The translations under genes were made by a program, and so were the position numbers. A stretch of 64,000 nucleotides of DNA, from NCBI GenBank assembly GCA_028752905.1, contig JAQNBH010000014.1:32946276-33010275 (forward strand), given 5' to 3'. Positions 48,579-59,207 of the stretch are shown here, in pieces. Each line of letters begins with the position of its first letter. Position 1 is the first letter of the stretch. The stretch comes from Cladorhizidae sp. MBARI D1340-BT2 (taxonomy: Eukaryota > Porifera > Demospongiae > Poecilosclerida > Cladorhizidae). Below the pieces are notes generated by a model. It had not been told where the DNA came from, did no database searches, and was given only the letters and a program-made list of their open reading frames with translations.

Positions 48579-49360
48579 TTTTTACTAAAAAAGACTGCAA
48601 TATCTTGCAGAAATGATTAATTATTGAGCAGGTTTTTGAAGCTACTAAGAGTCTGCTGAGTTTCTTTTTCAACCCACAAATAGGACAGGGTCATTCAACT
48701 GCATATATATGTGTATACAATGATATAAAAATGAAGGTTAAGTGAGTGATTTTGGGAAGGAATGAAAGTGCTTCATGTTGTAAGTTATTCTGAAACAGAT
48801 CAACCATGAATAAACACTAAAAGGTATTTATGTGCACCCATGGTCGGTACAATAAGTGTGATGTCTGCTTATTTTCTACAAAAACATTAGGTGGAAAGTA
48901 GAAGTGTCCTTGAGCGGCCAAGTATAAAGTACATTGCTTTAATTTAGACCTGCAGTGTTAGGATGGTATAATAGTCTATAATACTTCATATGAAGTTCCA
49001 GTCTCACTTCTCCAGGCATGTTCTCAGTACAAACTTTTGAACATTTTCCAATTGGTTGGCATCAATAATTAGCAAATACAGTTTAAAGTCAACTGTCTTG
49101 ATTCACAGTCCCATAAACCATTACCCCAAAGGTTTTCATAACTTCAAGGAGATGAGGTTCATAATTAGAGTAGGAAAGATCCAACAAAAGGAGCACTCTT
49201 AGGAACTTGAAGGTGTGTACATGATGAATGAATAACCATTTAACAAGAATTATGGCAAAGTAAAGTTAATCTTTCAAATTTGTTTATATGCTGTTTCAAC
49301 TGAAATACATTGTTTTTCCGATTAAAAAGAAATTTCTATGGTTTGCATCGAATGTAGTCA
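48579..49360. other. No gene recognised
   Basis: AT-rich DNA with no recognisable gene or repeat. Confidence 0.5.
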
Positions 49361-50190
49361 GCTAAAAATCACCGTTGCCACTTGAACATTTTTCCTTTTA
49401 CTGCATTTGGTAGGATTTAGATTTATCAAACCTAATCATAGATGTTGTTCTCAACGAACTCTCAGTTGACATAACGAAATTACAATGACCTGAATAATCA
49501 ACTTGAATTTTACTCTCTCAGTGGATGCTCTAGTTTTCATTAGGAATATTCCTGATGAAGGCTAGAGCAACTAGTCGAAACATCGAGAGAGTAAAATTCA
49601 AGTTCATTATTGAGAAGTTCATTGTAATAGATGTTCTTGCTGTGAGAAAAGTCATGAGCATAGTCAGTTATTCTCCCACCTGATGGAGGGTACATAAGAT
49701 CATCATCAATATAAATCAAAGAGGGACCCTGAACCTAACTCTGAGGCATTCCAGGCAAAATGGGCGACTCCATGGTATGACTCACTCTAATGACCACACC
49801 TTCAATCAATCAGGTAGCTGCAAATTCATGAAAGGGAGTGGTTATCAAGTTCATGGTTGGCAAGGGGCATGGAGTCAAAGGCCTTCTCAAATCAAAAAAG
49901 ATGTGCACACTTCATCTCCATTCTCTCAGATGTCTGAGATTAATCGTGAGTGGGAGATGCGAGGCATAACCTGATCTCCCAGTCTGAAAACTCCATTGAT
50001 TATTTGTAAGTGGGCACAATTCCTCCAGATGGTAGCAGATATGGTGGAATGATATTCCAGCATTTTGTTTACCACTGAAAGGAAGATAATGGGCCTGCAG
50101 TTGGTATACTCACTGTGGTTAGATATTGGAATTTGAACAACTGAAGTGATTTTCAAGCATTCAGAGAAATGGCCTCTTCCAATAAAAAGG
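49360..50190 (-). pseudogene. Non-LTR retrotransposon RT remnant upstream of toxin-like gene 3
   Basis: The minus strand reads ITSVVQIPISNHSEYTNCRP, FLSVVNKMLE and further decayed RT motifs down to about 49640. These include an AFDSMP-type block near 49880 and a decayed GMPQS/YIDDD segment near 49710. Paralogous to 22740-23430, apart from the foldback insert at 49447-49626. It is inactive because of stops and frame changes. Confidence 0.78.
49447..49626. mobile_element. 180-bp foldback element with hammerhead-like core and 9-bp direct-repeat flanks
   Basis: Inverted arms meet at AGGAATATTCCT (49542-49553). The right arm reads CTGATGA (49552-49558), stem II GGCTAG / CTAGTC with loop AGCAA, GAAA (49577-49580), then CATCGAGAGAGTAAAATTCA. 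The left arm is its complement with a decayed core. ATAGATGTT occurs at 49438-49446 and again at 49627-49635, directly abutting the element, as a target-site duplication would. The paralogous DNA near 22865 has the site once and no insert. Confidence 0.85.
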
Positions 50191-50239
50191 CTTTTGTGTC
50201 TACAGCTCCGGCTGCTTCTAATAATTATTTACATGTGTA

Positions 50240-50382
50240 CTATAAACTTACCAGGCTTCAGTCATCATAAAACTTAAACTCAACTTCCGGCTATTGGATT
50301 CTGCTTATAAAAGACTTGGCTGATCACTTCAAAATTTACTTCAGCATTTCATCGACCTCCATTAACAAGAGCAATTGAAGTT
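50240..50382 (+). promoter_or_regulatory. Core promoter and 5' UTR of toxin-like gene 3
   Basis: GGCTTCAGTCATCATAAAAC starts at 50253, TATAAAAG lies at 50306-50313 (77 bp before the ATG), and a CTTCAGC initiator-like site lies near 50339. It closely matches the promoter of gene 2, so the promoter is intact even though the coding region is broken. Confidence 0.8.
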
Positions 50383-51254
50383 ATGACTCAGTTTATCAGT
50401 GACCTAGAAGCCCTACTCAGGGAGTGGGCTAATACCAATGCATCAAGGGCAGGCACCACCATTGAGTGGATAGATTTGCATGCTGGACATTCTTCTATGT
50501 CTAGATTTCAGAATTATAAACTTAAAACTGAGATTTTAAATGTTTGCTATGAAGGACCGATATCTCGCACTGAATATCCTGGCTTCTTCGAGAGAGACAA
50601 TATTGTCAATGACAAAAATAAGCCAAGACAAGTTATCTTTAGTTATGTAAGAAAAACCGAATCACACTTCTCTTGGAATGTGAAAGTGAGTGTCAGGACT
50701 GGAAAAGATTTGGAATTTGAAGTTAGCGTCCCACCGTAGGTGCAACACGCATAACATCAACTATCCTTTCAACTGAAGCCACACTAAATAAGACGGAAAC
50801 TAAATCAGAAAATTGGAGCATTGAACGACATGTCACTGTACCAAGCCAAACTGAGATGGAGTTGACATGGACCGTGAGAGATCAAGCATGTTCCGGTACG
50901 TTCCATGCTGATGCCATTTTTACCGGCTACGTTGCCTATTGGACCAAAGACAAAATTAACGTGTTCGACTCAAGCAGTAATGACAAACACAATCTGTGGT
51001 TCATTCCAATTGTAATGGCTTTTGATCAAATGAAAGAATGGGGGTTGTCAATCCCTGAGCAATATCATATTGGTTGGTCTTCTGTCACTTTCAAAATATC
51101 AGGGATATGTGCAGGAATATCAGGCTGTGATTCAACCTTTGATATGAAAGAAACACAGTTGATCACGCCCAAACATGGTATAGCATTCAGGTACATAAAA
51201 GCATCAAGTATTCCTGGACGTTCCGAATCTCTTCCAGACTTAAAGTCTGACTAA
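50383..51254 (+). pseudogene. Aerolysin-like (ETX/MTX2-type) gene, paralogue 3, frameshifted
   Basis: The first frame (50383-50739) gives 118 residues collinear with the N-terminal 118 residues of paralogues 1 and 2, then hits a TAG at 50737-50739. Homology continues in a different frame from about 50736 to the stop at 51252-51254, including WSIERHVTVP-like, MELTWTVRDQ, LWF and a cysteine-containing C-terminus. The frame change falls at the start of the predicted membrane-insertion hairpin, so neither piece would contain a complete pore-forming domain. It could be a true inactivating mutation or a sequencing or assembly error. The rest shows no other stop, which suggests a recent break. Confidence 0.82.
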
Positions 51255-51525
51255 GTTTAATGACCGTTCCTTATTTGTCTTAGATACTGTTATTAACACA
51301 CATATATTGTACCTAGCTTTATGTTTTAGTATGAAATAATTCCTTGTTCGTCTTATATGCTATTATTAACACATATATATTGCACCTAGCCTTATGTTCT
51401 TAGTATGAAATAATCATTCCTTATTTGTCTTAGACACACAATATTCCTTGTTGTATGTAAGGAATTGTTGTAGACACACAATATTCCTTGTTGTATGTAA
51501 GGAATTGTTGGCGATCTTATGATTA
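51255..51525. repeat. Short direct repeats in the 3' flank of gene 3
   Basis: ATTGTACCTAGCTTTATGTT and ATTGCACCTAGCCTTATGTT are about 70 bp apart. They are followed by two copies of ACACACAATATTCCTTGTTG then TATGTAAGGAATTG. The first block is shared with the flank of gene 2. Confidence 0.85.
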
Positions 51526-51529
51526 AATT

Positions 51530-52050
51530 GCAAAGTAGACGAGTTGAAATGTGTGAGCTTATTCAGATGTCATACTTGTTGCTAGAAAAGATTCGCGAAC
51601 AAATTGAAGATGATCACACAATAAGTGGTATGTAGTAGCAGCTAAAATTCCATTCTTGGACCACATAATTAAGCTTCAGCAACATGTTCCCAATGGATAC
51701 TAGGCTTGATGCTGAACAACACAGTATGGAGTGGACATTTTACTGATTTCTACAGTGATGATCTTCCATCTGAGCAAACCTTAACAGCTGAAATTGTGGA
51801 AAGAATGGTGAATATGAAGAATAAAATTCTTGATACTGATCAGGAGATTCTCAAATTACTCTTGTTCCCAAACATTTTCAGCACAATGAAGTGGCTGTTT
51901 ACCATTACATCTTGTGAATGTGAATGGTCAGTGTCAGCACTGAGATGTTTACTTGTGAAAAATTGTGAAGCAAGGGAAACTGAATGGGCTGGTTTAGCTA
52001 AATACTCATTATGAACTAGATATGGATGTGAGATATATTTACCCACAAGC
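51530..52050 (+). pseudogene. hAT transposase C-terminal fragment
   Basis: The + strand encodes FYSDDLPSEQTLTAEIVERM and, about 100 bp on, LFPNIFSTMKWLFTITSCEC then EWSVSALRCL. The ITSCECEWSVSALRCL block corresponds to the ITSCECERSFSALRRL dimerisation motif of hAT/ZMYM-type transposases. The upstream catalytic part is absent and stops are frequent. It is not a copy of the 18.8-21.3 kb pseudogene, whose equivalent block has a different sequence. Confidence 0.8.
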
Positions 52051-52079
52051 ATGAAGGGAGCTATTTTTACAATGAAGTG

Positions 52080-52170
52080 TATTGTTCTCTTAGAAAAACT
52101 CTCTCAGTTGACATAATGTAAATACAAGAATCTTCTCAATAATTAACTTAAAATTTACTCGCTCAACATA
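52080..52170 (-). mobile_element. Hammerhead-like repeat, outer part only
   Basis: AACTCTCTCAGTTGACATAA, then CTTCTCAATAATTAACTTAA, then AATTTACTCGCTCAACAT, corresponding to the left arm of the 49447 element without its core. Confidence 0.7.
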
Positions 52171-52237
52171 TATTATAATAAACAAACTCGCCATTTTTCG
52201 TTTTAATTTTTCTGTCCAAAATCCAATCATGGATGGG

Positions 52238-52291
52238 AGGTTTAGGGCTAGGGCTAGGGCTAGGGCTAGGGCTAGGGCTAGGGCTAGGGGT
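52238..52291 (+). repeat. GGGCTA hexamer repeat, about 8 units
   Basis: Pure (GGGCTA)n. It resembles a telomeric variant hexamer (TTAGGG with C for T in one position). An encoded Gly-Leu repeat is an artefact. Confidence 0.95.
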
Positions 52292-52539
52292 TATTAACAA
52301 ATACCAAGACTCATCACTAAGTCACTTCTGCTTATACTCAGAGAAATGTTATCATAGAGCATTTCAATCAAACTTTGTGAAGAGCTTACTAAAGCAAGGG
52401 GATCAAAACATCAATGGAATTGGAATTGCACATTGCAATTCAGTGCAAAGATCTACAAAGTTTTCTCTTTTGAAATGCTGTTCTGCAGGTGGGCTATTGT
52501 ATTTTTTATTTTAGTTTTCATTCTTACATTTGCTACAAT

Positions 52540-52618
52540 AACCTTCTCAATAATCAAAACTTGAAATTGTATTCTCTCAAAGTTTTGACTAGATGCTCTA
52601 GCCTTCATCAGGGTTTTT
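52540..52618 (-). mobile_element. Hammerhead-like repeat with mutated core
   Basis: The minus strand reads CTGATGAAGGCTAGAGCATC then TAGTCAAAACTTTGAGAGAA. The GAAA box has become CAAA, which would abolish a hammerhead core. The remaining stem II is intact. Confidence 0.78.
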
Positions 52619-52904
52619 GTGTGGAAATCCAGAGCTTCCTATTGAGCTGAAGGAGCACAGAAAGAAACTGATGGGTCTGATGATACTAGTCTGCAAATTC
52701 ATTCTATTAGCATTCACTATGCAGCTAAATCCAATATTGATCTGGCAGAGATAAATACAAGAAGGATTAAGTGCTGCCATCCTAGAATGTTGCCAAGGCT
52801 ACAAGACTGGGAACAGCTCTGTTCAGAGACAAATTTCTCTTATGCTCAATATGAGTTCTAAGGAGGTGTATTTAAATGTGTTGATGTTGAACTGCCAATA
52901 TGGA

Positions 52905-53124
52905 GGATCAGACTGGCTTGTTTTCATAGCTTATGCAACAGCAGTAATCTTGGGACATCCTGAAAGTTTCGATTTCAGGATCAGACTGGCTTGTTTTCAT
53001 AGCTTATGCAACAGCAGTAATCTTGGGACATCCTGAAAGTTTCCATCTCAGGATCAGACTGGCTTGTTTTCATAGCTTATGCAACAGCAGTAATCTTGGG
53101 ACATCCTGAAAGTTTCCATTTCAT
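52905..53124. repeat. 73-74-bp tandem repeat, 3 units
   Basis: GGATCAGACTGGCTTGTTTT starts at 52905, 52978 and 53052, with nearly identical units. Confidence 0.93.
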
Positions 53125-53354
53125 CCACAGGATGCAACGTGCTAGTAGTAGGACCATTTGTAATGACCTGACAAGAGGCATAATGTGAGCCAAGAATGTA
53201 TATTGATTGTACATGTATATAGACTATCAGATCTCAGAGTAGTGATATTAGCTTCTATGGCAATGTTTGGTTCCACTTATTTCATGTGTTATGTGCCAGA
53301 AGAAGCAAGACAATCTGATGTAAAATGGAAATGTTGTATGTGTATGAGCGCACT

Positions 53355-53390
53355 TTGCAACTGATGATGATGATGATGATGAAGATTATG

Positions 53391-53445
<55 letters not shown>

Positions 53446-53478
53446 CGAAGATTATTATTATGATGATGATGATGATGT

Positions 53479-53517
<39 letters not shown>

Positions 53518-54240
53518 CAACAACAACAATAAAAACAAGAAAAATAACAAAAACAAGTTATAATAGTAGTAGTAGTAATAATAATAATAACAACAACAAA
53601 AATAAAATAACAATAATTAATAACAATAACAATAACAATAAAAAATAACCATAGCAATGACAATAGCAAAAACAATAATAAAAAAATAATGACAAACATA
53701 ACAATAACAACAACAACATCAAAAGTAATAACAGCAACAATAATAATAGCAACAATAATAATAATACAATAATACTAATACTACTACTACTACTAATAAT
53801 AATAATAGCAACAATAATAATAGCAACAATAATAATAGCAACAGCAACAACAATAATAGCAACAATAATAATAACAATAACAATAACAATAATAACAATA
53901 ATAATAACAACAACAACAATAATAATAATAACAATAATAATAACAATAATAACAATAATAATAATAACAATAATAATAACAATAATAACAATAATAATAA
54001 CAATAATAACAATAATAACAATAATAATAATAACAATAATAATAACAATAATAACAATAATAATAACAATAATAATAACAATAACAACAACAACAACAAC
54101 AATAACAACAATAGCAACAACAATTACAACAACAACAATAATAACAACAATAATAATAACAACAATAATAACAACAATAATAATAACAAAAATAATAACA
54201 ACAATAATAACAATAATAATAACAGTAATAATAATAATTA
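53355..54240. repeat. Long compound triplet microsatellite: GAT then AAC/AAT
   Basis: (GAT)n with GAC and GAA interruptions runs to about 53515. It is followed by about 700 bp of mixed AAC, AAT and AGC triplets. Open frames of poly-Met, poly-Leu or poly-His type are artefacts. The same GAT-to-AAC order and the same right flank occur at 63153-63552, so it is a duplicated block. Confidence 0.95.
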
Positions 54241-55414
54241 GTAATTATAATACTTCTCTATAGCAATGCTCTTTAGTAAAACACTCAAAATCAGCGAGAG
54301 AATAAAAAAATATGTGCAAATTCCAAAATTCCATAAGAAGAGTTCCTTATTTCAACCTGTAAAGATTATTGCTTTTAAACTAACTTTAGTTTAAGTTTCT
54401 CAGGATACTTGTTTATTTGCCATAGCCACTCACTCAAGTTGTACTGCTTCTGCATGCCAAGCAGGACTGTCTTAATGGCATTGTAGGACTGGGGGGGGTA
54501 CCCACTAAAATGAAGAAAATATAATGTTCAATACAACGACTTTCTCGATGATCTAAACCACAACATTTGTTTATAGGGAAAGTCCTTGTATCTAGACTAT
54601 GTCTTCTGAGAGTTCATTGGGAGTTCAAACAAGTCAAATTAAACATATAAATCTTGAACACACAAATGTTTGCAACATTTCTTTGAAGAGAACTCTTTTA
54701 TAATTGATTGGTAGTCTGTGTTCTTCAGGGCATCATTTTTCAGGCACATGAGTAAAAATCAGTTCAAATATTGTTGTCCCATTTTGCTGCGAAGCAATCT
54801 TGAAAATCAGCTTCTTCCTGTACAGTTGGTGACCATCATGCACATGAACACTCCGAGTGTGATTTCAACATTGGAAAAAACAGTTTTTACATTGTCTGAA
54901 ATAATCCACAGGAGAGTCAAACATTGTTCATTGTGGACCATGTGGTGCTTGAGCATCATGCATTCATTTAGAGGTTCACCGTAATCAGGGTCTTCATGGG
55001 TACATTAGCACACTTTGGTTTAGCTCATCTGTATTAACTATTTTCCATCGACTGAATAAGAAAAACAGGTATCCAAACCATTCGTAGCCTCTTGTAGGTT
55101 TGGTCAGGTCAGAGTGCAGGGAGTCCAGACTAGGGAGGACTCCTGGTAATTATAATTTAGTAGTGGCACACTTTATTAACCGTAAGGAGCCTAAAATCGT
55201 GGGGGCATGGGCAACTTCCCAGTATGTGTCCATGTGTTAAGGTGGCCTGATGCCAACATTATTATTTGTCTACTCTGATAACTCCTCCAACTTTCATTCT
55301 GAGTATATATATATAGTGGAGTGAACAGCATATTGTGTGCAATTGTATTGATTGGCGAGTAAAGTAAACCCTCTCACTGGTAAGTTGGATGGAAAACTTG
55401 ATATGACCACCACA

Positions 55415-55860
55415 CTGTACCTATCTATGCACCTATGTACCTATCTATGCACCTATGTACCTTATCTATGCAGCTATGTATCTATCTATGCATCTATGTA
55501 CTATCTATGCAGCTATGTACCTATCTATGCATCTATGTACCTATCTATGCATCTATACGCTTATCTATGCAGCTATGTACCTATCTATGCATCTATTTAC
55601 CTATCTATGCATCTATATGCTTATCTATGCATCTATGTACCTATCTATGCATCTATATACTTATCTATGCATCTATGTACCTATCTATGCATATATGTAC
55701 CTATCTATGCATCTATATACTTATCTATGCATCTATGTACCAATCTATGCATCTATGTACCGATCTATGTACCTATGTAACCTATCTATCATCTATATAC
55801 TTATCTATGCATCTATGTACCTATATATGCATTTATGTACCTATCTATCTATGTACCACA
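55415..55860. repeat. CCTATCTATGCATCTATGTA-type repeat, about 22 units
   Basis: An expanded version of 41490-41668, with variant GCAGCTATG and ATACGCTTA units. Long Tyr-, Leu- and Ile-rich frames are artefacts. Confidence 0.93.
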
Positions 55861-56442
55861 TACATTCACCCATAAAAGTATGAATGGACCAGCTGCTTTA
55901 TATAAAGTGTGGTCATGTTAATGGTCGTCATAATAACGAGAAAGATGGAGAAAACCGCAGCAGATTTGGAGCTACATGAATGAAATCTGCTGCACTGTCA
56001 AGTAAGAAATGCCTGCATAGTTAATAGCTGACAGGAAGCATTATGGAGTTTCCATGTGACATAATTAATCAACATGCTCAGAGTTGGATACATCCTTTTA
56101 GCCATGTTCAGATGCAGGAACTATTATCAACCTTGGTAAGGTAAACACATGTACTCTATGAATAGCTGACTACGTACATAGTTGGCATGCATAGGCTGGT
56201 GAACTGGCAGCTGGTGATGGTTAAATTTACTTGGGGAGTGCAGGTTTAGGAGGATATTTTGTCTCTCTAAATTATGTCCCTGCCCCCTCCCATAGACTGA
56301 TTCTCTTAGGACAAACTTTCCCACAGGACAAATTTCCAAGGATATGATAGCCTGGGGGATAGGAAATATTGTCCCCCACTGGGCTGATGGGTCCTCAAAA
56401 TATCCTAGTAAACTTTATCTCCTCCTTTAGGCTGAATAATTG

Positions 56443-56522
56443 CCTGGGGGGGGGGGGGGGGGGGGGGGGTAGGGGTATAATCCTACTTTAGACTGAATAA
56501 TCCCCTGGGGGGTGGGGGGTAT
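56443..56522. repeat. Poly-G tracts in duplicated module
   Basis: Two G runs follow GAATAATTGCCTGGGG-type modules, as at 42.2 kb. Confidence 0.9.
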
Positions 56523-56649
56523 AATACTACTTTAGGCTGAAGTGTTCCCTGGGGGATGAGAGGAAAGAACTTATAAGCAAATGTCAGCACATATTTATTA
56601 CTTGTCTGTGATGTTAATGACAAACATTTCAGTTGTCATTTGTTTCTTT

Positions 56650-57010
56650 TCACCATCACTGCTCAGCAATCATCCACCGGTCACTGCTCAGCGATCACTG
56701 GTGCAACCATTTCTCCTCAGTGATCATCCAGCAGTGCAACCATCACTGATCAGATCATCCACTGGTGGAACCATCACTCCTCATTGATCCACCGGTGCAA
56801 TCATCACTCCTCAGTAATCCGGTGCGGAACCATCACTCCTCAGTGATCATACCAGTGCAACCATCACTCCTCAGCGATCATACCAGTGCAACCATCACTC
56901 CTCAGTGATCATCCACCAGTGCAACTATCACTCCTCAACGATCATACTGGTGCAACCATCACTCCTCAGCGATCATCAACGCACTGCTCAGCTGTCAACA
57001 CCGGTGCAAT
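56650..57010. repeat. 33-bp imperfect repeat, copy B
   Basis: CCATCACTCCTCAGTGATCA-type units as in copy A, with different truncations. Confidence 0.88.
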
Positions 57011-57484
57011 TGTCAGCACCTTCCTCAATATATGGAACATTCATACAATCTCACAGCCGCTAAAACACTATGGCCATAATTAAAGTTATTGTTACTCTGT
57101 CAAGACAGGTTATCAAATCACTTACCACTGACCATAGGAGTTAATCACATGTTCAACAGAGTGTACATATTTTCTGAGTGCAATCTTATTATTTCGTTAC
57201 ACAAAAAAACACCCAACAATATTAATAGAACAAACATTCTTAAGTGATATATAGAGGCATTCTATTATTCGTGATTTTTATTGCGAATGGCTAATCAAAA
57301 TTGCACAAGCACAAACATATTTATGATATTTCACCTATTTTCAATTTTTTTATACCGAGTTGAGAAAAATATTAGTTGCTCAATAACATGTACTTATTAT
57401 GTGCAAGTGTTAAAGTAGATAATAGAACATCAGACAAAATACTTATTTGTAAAAAAAACACAAATGAATAAGAATTTGCTAATG

Positions 57485-57517
57485 TGGACTTCCCCCCACC
57501 CCCTCACCCCCCCCCCC

Positions 57518-57548
<31 letters not shown>

Positions 57549-57552
57549 ACAC
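57485..57552. repeat. Poly-C and CA repeat
   Basis: About 40 bases of near-pure C followed by (CA)n. Not present at the matching place in copy A, so it was inserted or expanded after duplication. Confidence 0.92.
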
Positions 57553-58268
57553 ATATAGAATAGAAGCTATCCCATAACACGTATAGGACCTACCATAACA
57601 CATATAGGACCTACAATAACACTTATAGGACTTACCATAACACTTATAGGACCTATCATAATACTTATAGGACCTATACCATAACACTTATAGGACTACC
57701 ATAACACTTATAGGACCTAAACCATAACACTTATAGGACCTACCATAAGACTTATAGGACCTACCATAACACATATAGGACCTACAATAACACTTATAGG
57801 ACTTACCATAACACTTATAGGACCTATCATAATACTTATAGGACCTATACCATAACACTTATAGGACTACCATAACACTTATAGGACCTAAACCATAACA
57901 CTTATAGGACCTACCATAACACTTATAGGACCTATACCATAACACTTATAGGACCTATACCATAACACTTATAGGACCTACCATAACACTTATAGGACCT
58001 ACCATAACACTTATAGGACCTACCATAACACTTATAGGACCTATCATAACTCTTATAGGACCTACAATAACACTTACAGGACCTACCATAACACTTATAG
58101 GACCTGCCATAACACTTATAGGACCTACCATAACACTTATAGGACCTATCATAACACTTATAGGACCTACAATAACACTTACAGGACCTACCATAACACT
58201 TATAGGACCTGCCATAACACTTATAGGACATATACCATGATACTTATAGGACCTATACCATAACACCT
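57553..58268. repeat. 21-bp satellite, copy B, about 33 units
   Basis: The same unit as 43320-43672 but about twice as many. A segment of about 170 bp is itself repeated (57585-57735 against 57765-57910), showing block duplication. Confidence 0.95.
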
Positions 58269-58389
58269 ATAAGATAATGACAAATACAGTTTTAAAAAAA
58301 GTAGCATAAAATTGAGTCTATTTTAAGATACCAAGGAATATGAATATCACATTAGCAGATGTTTGCTGCATTTTTTGGTCAAATCAATC

Positions 58390-59160
58390 CAATATTTTAT
58401 TTTTTCTGTCTTGTTCCTATAGCCAAGCAGCCTCATACAAAATGTTGCTTAGTGTAACTCTGAAACTGACCTATGATATATAGCAGATGAACAATGGTTA
58501 GACCATCACAAGTAGAGAAGGAGGTAACAGATAACAATAAATATTTATGGACACTGAAAAGGTCATTATTGTGTGCCCAAATTGAATAACAATGCAGGAT
58601 GATGAGTACTTATGGTTAGCAAGCTAACTAGCTGAGGCTGATGGAAGACATCCTAAAGGGTCTCAAATTAAGTGTACAGACAATTTGGAAGCTAACCACA
58701 ATGTTCCTAGTGTCAACTCATTCATATTATTCCACCTGAGATTCCCTGTTTGCTTTCAACATAACCTTCTGTCAACACAGCAAGCAATATACTCATTTAG
58801 ATTCAAACAACTTGTTTTTCCTTATTCTATGTACCTTGGAGTGTAGTGCGCACAAGAAGCCCACCTAGTTTTTTTAAATCTACCAAGAGGATTAGCCAAA
58901 GTCTGTGAGTATGCAGGGTAACAACATTGTTGGAATGATTAATCTTGTTATATCGGTTTGGCCAGGCATTTCTAAACATGGCCGAAGGTGATATTTGATT
59001 AGGTAATCACAACAAGCGATGGGAAGTTTTTTGATTTGACCATAATAATGCAGACAAGAGCTCACTCATATAGAACACATTTACTACGTGGTGCATAAGA
59101 TGAACCTTCCGGCAGTAGTCACACTTTGGAGGGATCACAAAGGATGATAAGATTCCAAAT
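58390..59160. repeat. Dispersed repeat family (copy 5 of 5)
   Basis: Nearly identical to 43800-44530; see that entry for motifs. Small indels (for example AAGTCTGTGAGTATG near 58899) distinguish the two. Confidence 0.85.
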
Positions 59161-59207
59161 TTGACCACCAAAAGTTCTATTTGTTTTAATCTCGTTTTTA
59201 TAATTCA

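Noticed and set aside
53558..54123. Long poly-Leu, poly-Met and poly-His open frames
   Set aside because: They are translations of GAT and AAC/AAT triplet microsatellites.
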